NCBI GenBank assembly: GCA_947685225.1
Contig: CANTUV010000009.1
Location: forward strand, 6,944,001-7,008,000
Reading direction: 5' to 3'
DNA: 64,000 nucleotides
Origin: Garcia nutans
Taxonomy: Eukaryota; Streptophyta; Magnoliopsida; Malpighiales; Euphorbiaceae
Shown here: positions 57,161 through 64,000 of the stretch, in pieces
Position numbering within the stretch: the first letter of the stretch is position 1
Layout of the letters: every line of letters begins with the position of its first letter
Notes under the pieces: model-generated
Databases searched by the model: none
Seen by the model: the letters and a program-made list of their open reading frames with translations, nothing else
Told to the model about the DNA's origin: nothing
Program-made: the position numbers and the translations under genes

Positions 57161-58199
57161 ACATAAATATATATATTTGTCAAATGTTGTGATAAATGAG
57201 AAATATTTTAATATGATTTTTTTGTTTCTTATTTGTGATTGAAGGACATTTATTAAAATTTTAAATTAAAATATCGAAGAACAATGTAGTTATCTCCATT
57301 TACTATGGTGAAAATTTTAATATGAACATCTCAAAATATATTAGAGGGTGTACTGAATTCAATATTATGATTCAGAATAATTTAAGTGTCTACATATACA
57401 ATTAGTGCAAGTTATGAGAAGTTAGGGTAGATTGAGTTTTCAATGTATAGATACCGTTCATTTATTCTCTTGACTAAAATTTAAAAATGAAAGCCATTAT
57501 AATAATTTATGTTTTCAAAATAGGAAATCAATAACTTTTTTGATAAAAATAAAATTTATTTGTTTTCACTTTGATTTATGTAACATCTCAATTAAGTATT
57601 CTATATTGTGCAAGTTATAATTCAAAGTTGTCTGAGTATATAAAAGTACATTTAGGGGCGTTAGAGAAAATAAATATTTTATATATTTTCTACTTTTATA
57701 TTATACAATATCTTAATTGAGACTAATATACTATGCATGTTATGATTTAGAGTTGTCTGAGGGCATACATGTATAGTTATAGCAAGTTATGAGAAGTTAG
57801 GGCAAATTAAATTTTTAATATTTGGCCTAGTTCAATATCTGTCTTGATTAATGTTAAATATTTACTAAAATACATTAATATTAAATTATCCACAACTAAA
57901 TGGATAATAAAATTTTAGTTTAAATATTTTAATAAACACAATTACATTTCATCATCACTGTAATATAAGTCATCATATTTTTGTACTGTATGATACCATA
58001 TATTACTTGTAGTAATGTATCTCATCTTCTTCATATTTTTTTATTGTATTACCAGATTTCACAATTTGGAGAAATAAAAAAATTTAATAAATTTAGATAT
58101 AAACATCCCACAATCTGACTTGTTGATAAACAAAACTTATATTAGTGTTTTGTAATTTCTTTAAAAATTAATATAAATAAGACATATTTTATTTTAAAA

Positions 58200-59740
58200 T
58201 TGAAGTGTGCAGACTATCTTAAAATATATAATAAAGAATATTCTGTAGCAAAAAAATATTTTTATATGAATTAGGGCAAGTTATGGAGAGTTATGACAGT
58301 ATTGTACACTTTTTTTCCTTTAAAAAATTAACATAAATCAGATAAATTTTATTTTAAGATTTAAGTGTATAGACTGTCTTAAAATGTATAATGAAGAATT
58401 TTCTATAGTAGAAAAAGTATTTTGATATGAGTTAGGGTAAGTTAAGGGGAATTAGGGAAGTATTGTAAACTTTTTTTTCCCTTTAAAATTAACATATATC
58501 AGAAAGATTTTATTTTAAAATTCAAATGTACAGACTATCTTAAAATATATAATGGAGAATTTTCTATAGCAAAAAGAAGTATTTTGATATGAGTTAAGGC
58601 AATTAATGGAGAGTTAAAAAGTACTGTATAATTTTTCTTCCCTTTAAAAATTAATATAAATTAGATAAATTTTATTTTAAGATTTAAGTATGTAAACTAT
58701 CTTAAAATATATAATAAAGAATTTTATATAGCAGAATGAAATATTTTGATATGAGTTAAGGCAAATTATAGAGAGTTATGGCAGTACTGTAAACTTTTTC
58801 TTTTCTTTAAAAATCAACATAAATCAGACAAATTTTATTTTAAAATTTAAGTACGTAGATTGTCTTAAAATGTATAATAGAGGATTTTTTATAATAGAAA
58901 GAAATATTTTGATATAAATTAAGATAAATTATGAAGAGTTATGATAATACTATACACTTTTTCTTCCTTTTAAAAATCAACATAAATCAGATAAATATTA
59001 TTTTAAGATTTAAGTGTGTAAAATATCTTAAAATATATAATAAAAAAATTTTTATAGCATAAAAAAATATTTTGATATGAGTTAGGGCAAGTTATGGGGA
59101 GTTAGGGCAATACTGTAAATTTTTTCTTCTCTTTTAAAATTAATATAAATTATACATATTTTATTTTAAAATTTAAGTGTGCAAACTATCTTAAAATGTG
59201 TAATGGAGAATTTTTTTATAGCAGAAAGAATAATTTTAATATGAGTTAGTACAAGTTATGGAGAGTTATGTCAGTATTATACACTTTTTCTTCTCTTTAA
59301 AAATCAATATAAACCAAACATATTGTATTTTAAGATTTAAGTATGTAGACTATCTTAGAAAGTAAAATAGAAAATGTTCTATAACAAAAAAAAAGAATTT
59401 TATATGAGTTTGGACAAGTTAGGGAGAATTAGAGCAGTACTATAAACTTTGTTCTTTAAAAATCAACATGAATCAGATATATTTCATTTTAAGAGTCAAG
59501 TTGTAAACTGTCTTAGAAAGTGAAATGGAGAATTTTTGTAGTAAAAAGATGCATTTTGATTTGAGTTAAGGTAAGTTAGGAGGAGTTAGGACAGTTCTAT
59601 AAACTTTTTTTTCTTTAAAAATCAACATCAACCAAACATTTCATTTTAAGATTCAAGTATGCGGACTGTCTTAAGAAGTGAAATAGAGAATTTTTTATAG
59701 CATAAAAAAGTATTTTGATGTGAGTTAGAGCAGATTTGTA
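58200..59740 (-). repeat. Tandem array, right arm of the large foldback (about 10 units, inverse orientation)
   Basis: Same unit as 54198-57160 in reverse complement ('gttagggcaagttatggggagttagggcaatactgtaaa'). Fewer units than the left arm, so the hairpin is asymmetric. Confidence 0.87.
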
Positions 59741-60553
59741 AGACAGTCCAAAAATTAAAATAAAAAAAGTAAAAGAAAAAAATAGGAAAGAGATAGAGAT
59801 TATGATTAAACATAATAAAATCAAATAAGTTTCTTATAAAATATCATAATTATAACAACTCAAATATACATACATAGTTAAAAAAAATATAATCTTTATT
59901 TTTTATAGCTTGATTTAAAAAAAAACTATAACTTACCGATTTAATATATCAGTTGATGTAGTATTATAAATAATAAAAAAAGAAATATAAAATTTTGATG
60001 AAAAATGGAGATGAAGATTATAGAATATTAATGAAACAGAAAGAAAATTTGAGAAAATGAAGATAGTGGCCGGCGGCGCTTCAAAATGAAAAAGAAAATG
60101 TTATTTATTAGATTTAATGATATTTTTGTAATTTTAGGTCATCTAAGATAAAAAAGAGTCCACAAAATATTAAGAATTTTAATGAGGATCTATTTTTGAT
60201 ATTTTTTATAGCTTGATTTAAAAAAAAAAACTCTAACTTATCAATTTAATAAATAAGTGAATGTTGTATTATAAATAATAAAAAAATATAAAATTTTGAT
60301 TAAAAATAAAAATGAAGATTATATAATATTAGTAAAAGAAAAAAAATTAAAAAAAAATAAAAATAGTGACTGGCGATGCTTTAAAATAAAAAAAATAATT
60401 ATTTATTATATTTCAGAATATTTTTATAATTTTTAGTTCATGAAAAAATTCTAAAAATATTAATGATTTTAAGGGGAGTCTATTTTTGATAATTTTTCAA
60501 ATATATATATATATATATATATTCAAAAAAACGTCGTTTCATCAGTAATCTTA

Positions 60554-60559
60554 CACGTG
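60554..60559. promoter_or_regulatory. G-box (CACGTG) upstream of RER1
   Basis: CACGTG within TTACACGTGCTAA, about 100 bases before the probable leader exon. bZIP and bHLH factors bind G-boxes in plants. An AT-repeat at 60500-60521 could act as a TATA region. Single-site evidence only. Confidence 0.4.
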
Positions 60560-60695
60560 CTAAAAGGCAAACACGAAAATAAGAAACAAAGTAACCATTC
60601 AATCCAAGGGAGGAATCGTAAATTCGTAAAATTCACTTTCTTCTTCGTCTGACTTGTCGTAGAAAATCTTGGGCCTCTCCCTCTGTAATTTTCTG

Positions 60696-61186
60696 GTAAT
60701 TTATCGTTTTCTTTTTAAAGTATCCTTAATTTCGATTGTAACCCTAAATCAGCTAGCACCTCACTTGAATACGCTCTGCTTGACTCGCTAATAAAGGCGT
60801 AAATATTATTATAACTCTCTGTTTTGTTAGCGAGAATTTGTATCGTAAGATTTGGGGTTAGAAACTTAGAATCAGCGCAATTTTTTATTTGAGCCTCATT
60901 TTAGTCAAAATGTTTCTAGGTTTATAGTTTTTTGATGCATTATCTTTGAATCTAATATCTTGCCTCATTCTGTGCTTTTTAATATTACTAAATTTTTGGA
61001 ATTAAGATTTTAACAGGTAAAAGATTTGGGGTCAAAATCAGTAAATCTGCATTTGAGTTTCATTTTAACAAAAAATGTTCTAGGGTTTTTTGGTAAATTA
61101 TCTTGATATCATTTATATCTTGCCTTTTTTTTAATGCTTGTCCTGTTCTTTAAATGTTACTGAATTAGGGATTAAAGTTTTAACAG
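60696..61186 (+). other. Probable 5' leader intron of RER1 with an internal tandem duplication
   Basis: Donor CTG|GTAATT at 60695/60696 and acceptor TTTTAACAG ending 61186, 21 bases before the start codon. Two similar blocks of about 170 bp (about 60850-61016 and 61017-61186) each contain 'gatttggggt..aaatcag', a T-rich part and end TTTTAACAG, giving a second possible acceptor at 61016. The leader exon start cannot be fixed from sequence. Confidence 0.55.
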
Positions 61187-61207
61187 TGCAAAAGCATCTT
61201 TAGTTTC

Positions 61208-62854
61208 ATGGAGGGAGTGGGAGATGACACTGGATCACCAGTTGCCAAATGGAGAAGTGATTTTTCAAGGGCATTTCAGATTTATTTGGATAGATCAACC
61301 CCTCATACCGTGAGGAGGTGGCTGGGAACATTGGCCGCGGCGATGGTATATGTGTTACGTGTTTACTATATTCAGGGGTTTTATGTTGTTTCCTATGGCT
61401 TGGGAATCTATATTTTGAACCTCTTGATTGGTTTCCTGTCCCCCAAAGATGATCCTGAGCTTGACGCTTTGGATGGAGCTTCCTTGCCAACTAAAGGTTC
61501 TGATGAATTCAAGCCTTTTATTCGCCGCCTACCTGAGTTTAAGTTCTGGTAATTTTTTTCTTTGTTTTGTTTCTTTGTTTTTTTTCATGCTAATTCATTC
61601 TCTGTTATTGTCAAAATTCTTAGATCTTTTTAGTTTTTGAAGTACTTTTTCTAAATGGATTGTAGGCTTGAATTTACTGTGGAATCTAGCATGTTCAAAA
61701 CTCTTATATGTCCTGTAACTTCAGCATTTTGGGGTGCAGATAAAGTAGGCATTTAATAGATGTAGTCGATGTCAAGATGTTACTTATTCCATTGGCTTGT
61801 AGAAAAGAATTTTAGTGAAAAGAGAAGAATTTTAACAACGTATGTCTTGGGAGTTTCAGGAAACTTTGACCCAGCTTGCCAGAAATTAATAGTGGTTGAT
61901 ATAAGAGAGTTGCTTGTACCATTGACTTTTATGTGGTTTACAATTTTACTGAAAAGAAAAAAGGCCATTTGAGTTATGGCTTCTCATGTGTTATTAGTTT
62001 TGTGAAATTCTGATGTATCATAGCAGAATTTCTTCTAAATGTGCTGGCGCTGTGCGCTAAATTGTCTTGGCTTCTATGCTTCTTTTGGCTTATGTAGCTT
62101 TTGCCTGGCTTATTTTCATTCTTCAAGTCATCATCTAGCTTATGCATCTACTGTTACATGGATTGGGGGATTTCCAAATGGTATAGATATGCCACCAATT
62201 GCATGTTCGACTTGCAGTAATTGGAAAATAGTTGAAAATGTTTCTCGATGAGTAGACAACAGATTGCATTCCTTAAGATCTTTTTTGAAAACCAGTTAGC
62301 TTCATATAATGAACTATTTCATGTCCTTTCTCGATCAGCTTCATTACTGCATTTTATTTTAGCCTAGTTATCATGTTGACATTATAGCTTTGGTGGAAGA
62401 GGATTTTTTTTCTCTCCTTTTATCTTTTGGGTATATTTAACTGTTAAATTATAGGAAGTTTCTGAATGTTAATATCACTCTGTCATGGTTTCAGGTATGC
62501 CATTACTAAGGCTTTTGTTGTGGCTTTTCTGTTGACTTTCTTCTCTTTACTGGATGTACCTGTTTTCTGGCCAATATTGTTATGTTACTGGATAGTTCTA
62601 TTCATCCTCACAATGAAACGCCAAATCCTGCATATGATAAAGTACAGATATGTCCCATTCACTTTTGGGAAGCAGGTTTGTTAAAATCTATGCTAATTTG
62701 TTATTGTTTTGTTTTATCTCTTGTATTTGTTGGTACTGCAGTTTCATTTATTTACATCTTATCTATGCCTTTTAAGAAGTAAATGTTTCATTGATTTTGA
62801 CAGAGGTACAATGGTAAGAAATCATATGCTAGTAGCAGCAGGGCAACAGACTAA
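61208..62854 (+). CDS. RER1: RER1 homolog: Golgi retrieval receptor for ER membrane proteins (exons 61208-61548, 62495-62675, 62804-62854)
   Basis: Joining the three exons at GT-AG sites (TG|GTAATT..TTTCAG|G; CAG|GTTTGT..TTGACAG|AGG) gives a 190-residue protein, close to plant RER1 lengths. The N-terminus has WRSDFSRAFQIYLDRSTPHT, then membrane segments at about 38-55 and 57-77. A cytosolic-type loop with DDPELDALDGASLPTK and EFKPFIRRLPEFKFWY follows, then hydrophobic segments at about 118-137 and 138-157, the conserved KRQILHMIKYRYVPFTFGKQ (155-174), and a Lys/Ser-rich tail ending ATD. RER1 is a four-span cis-Golgi protein that returns certain ER membrane proteins in COPI vesicles by recognising their membrane segments. 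No stops or frameshifts; the gene looks functional. Confidence 0.95.
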
Positions 62855-63200
62855 AAGCTGCAGAACCACTAAACAAGGCAAAAGGATATCACAGAACTAA
62901 GCATGAGATTGAGGAACTGCAAGCTTGCTACTTCTTTAACTGTTGCAACTGTTAGAAATTTCAGGTTAATAGACAACCTTGACAGCGTCATTGAATTTGT
63001 GAGAACTTTTGGAATTGACTCACACTTGTGTATAGCTAACAAAGAATAGTACTTGGTAGAGGTTAGTGTTCACGGTGCTTATTGCATGAAAGTTCTGTAT
63101 TTGATACCAATGAAAGCTTGAAACTCTATTTGGCGAATATCATGGCTGCTATTGAATTTGATGATGATGTATTACTTGCTGAATTACCCCCGCAATTTTT
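62855..63200 (+). other. Probable 3' UTR and downstream end of RER1
   Basis: Moderately complex sequence after the stop codon without a further coding exon. No strong AATAAA in the expected place; a late ATAAAATAAA lies at about 63274-63283. The end of the transcript is not determined. Confidence 0.45.
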
Positions 63201-63420
63201 TTATAACATTGAAGGTTAATTGAAAAATATTAAAGATTTTGATATATAAGATATATATATATATATATATATATAAAATAAAACTGTTATTGAATTTGTT
63301 GTTAATGTATTACCTGCTGAATTGCCCCAGCAAAGATTCTAATTTTTTTTTTTAAATTTTTGGTTGCAACGTTGAAGGTTAATTGAAAAACTTTTAAGAT
63401 TTTTAATTTATAAGATTTTA
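63146..63420. repeat. Diverged tandem duplication downstream of RER1
   Basis: 'tgctattgaatttgatgatgatgtattacttgctgaatt.cccc..caa' (about 63146) recurs at about 63284 as 'tgttattgaatttgttgttaatgtattacctgctgaattgcccc'. Both are followed by 'ttgaaggttaattgaaaaa' and an AT tract (63240-63273 after the first). Confidence 0.75.
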
Positions 63421-64000
63421 AAAAAGTTAAAATTGTTAGAATTGCATTTTTTTAATTTAATAATAAAATAAGAGAGAAAATGAATTTTAAAAAATGGTAA
63501 ATTATTGTGTGCTGGCAACTGGTGATGTTTTTGCAAAAAGACTGGTGATAATCCTTTCATAGTGTAAATGCGGATTTCAAGCGTGTTTTTTGTATCTTCC
63601 TTTTAATACGATGAATTTACTAAGCTTCAGAAATTAATGCCTTCTTTTGAAAATGACATTTTAAAAGGAGATCTGATTATATGAGTAAAGAGGCTTGCAA
63701 GAAGAAACAATTTTTAGCATTTATTGACCACAATCCTCCTTGTTTTAAACATGCCAATTTAAGGTAAAAATTCTCTCCTTTCATATTTTACTAGAACATA
63801 AGAAACTGAAATATTTTCAATTATCAATTTCAAGCAGCACTGTAATGTAGAAAGATGTGCACTACTCATACTAATGACTGCCGGAACTTGAACTTTTTCT
63901 GTGTACGCTCATAAACTTCACCACAAATTCTGCAGATAGAATTGTTAGTCAATTATGTGACAGAGTGTTGAGAATTAAATAATTGGACAAGTTCACCTGT
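63421..64000. other. 3' flank, no gene recognised
   Basis: AT-rich with no coding motif in any frame before the window ends. Confidence 0.5.

Larger units (their letters stand above)
53725..60500. mobile_element. Large foldback element whose arms are roughly 163-bp tandem repeats
   Basis: The outer ends are inverse copies: 'taccaaaaatagacc' at about 53728 against 'gtctatttttgata' at about 60490, with another copy of the right terminus at about 60195. Inside, 53830-54300 pairs with 59630-60100, including a GAAGCGCC/GGCGCTTC block. The left arm then holds about 18 units (54198-57160) of period about 163 bp carrying 'ccctaactcatatcaaaatacttctttctgctat'. The right arm holds about 10 inverse units (58200-59740). 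The centre (57170-58190) is mostly unique. No transposase seen; lineage unknown. Confidence 0.75.

Noticed and set aside
61769..62251. Open frames inside the first coding intron of RER1
   Set aside because: They lie between a good GT donor and AG acceptor that restore the conserved RER1 frame, and have no family match.

Overview
The window looks like a repeat-dense, AT-rich stretch of a flowering-plant nuclear genome, probably a eudicot. The evidence is nested plant-type LTR retrotransposons (Ty3/gypsy Tekay/Del-like and Tat/Ogre-like; Ty1/copia SIRE-, Ale- and Tork-like), MULE, Helitron, SINE and MITE remnants, a plant-mobile-domain pseudogene, and one ordinary host gene with GT-AG introns (RER1). 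I cannot name the species. No CRISPR, operon, rRNA or convincing tRNA gene is present.

Layout. 1-18437: a Tekay-like element (A) whose 5' LTR is cut by the window edge. Its gag is interrupted by a Tat/Ogre-like element (B, 2766-12708) that has gag but no recognisable pol. A relative of A (A', minus strand, 12709-15850) follows, then A's own tail and 3' LTR. A deletion joined B's 3' LTR to the body of A' and removed A's pol. 18438-19852: no gene. 19853-28142: a decayed SIRE-like copia element (C) lying in an (ATT)n microsatellite. 28596-30025: a plant-mobile-domain pseudogene on the minus strand with an acidic tail. 30025-32830: fragments of A-type and B-type LTRs. 32895-34270: a MULE transposase pseudogene, convergent with a GRF-zinc-finger/membrane ORF remnant at 35285-35743. 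36630-37430: a Helitron protein fragment. 37698-38127: MITE-like sequence. 39296-40620: a recent 541-bp tandem duplication. 41450-44784: a decayed Ale-like copia element (D).

44790-49888: element E, a structurally complete and very young Tork-like copia element. It has 494-bp LTRs differing at one site, a 5-bp target duplication (GAACT), an iMet-type primer site, and an uninterrupted 1281-codon polyprotein with all catalytic motifs visible. 50675-51599: a copia-like solo LTR, next to a tRNA-derived SINE-like repeat. 51851-53000 and about 53725-60500: two foldback structures, the larger with arms made of roughly 163-bp tandem repeats. 60600-63200: the RER1 gene (three coding exons, 190 aa), whose product recycles ER membrane proteins from the cis-Golgi; its leader intron carries a tandem duplication.

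RER1 is the only host gene I can support. Element E is the only mobile element that could still be self-mobile. Everything else is decayed. The observations most worth following up are the convergent MULE/GRF-membrane arrangement, the large tandem-repeat hairpin, hairpin arrays and a conserved splice donor in the A-type LTRs, and the youth of element E.
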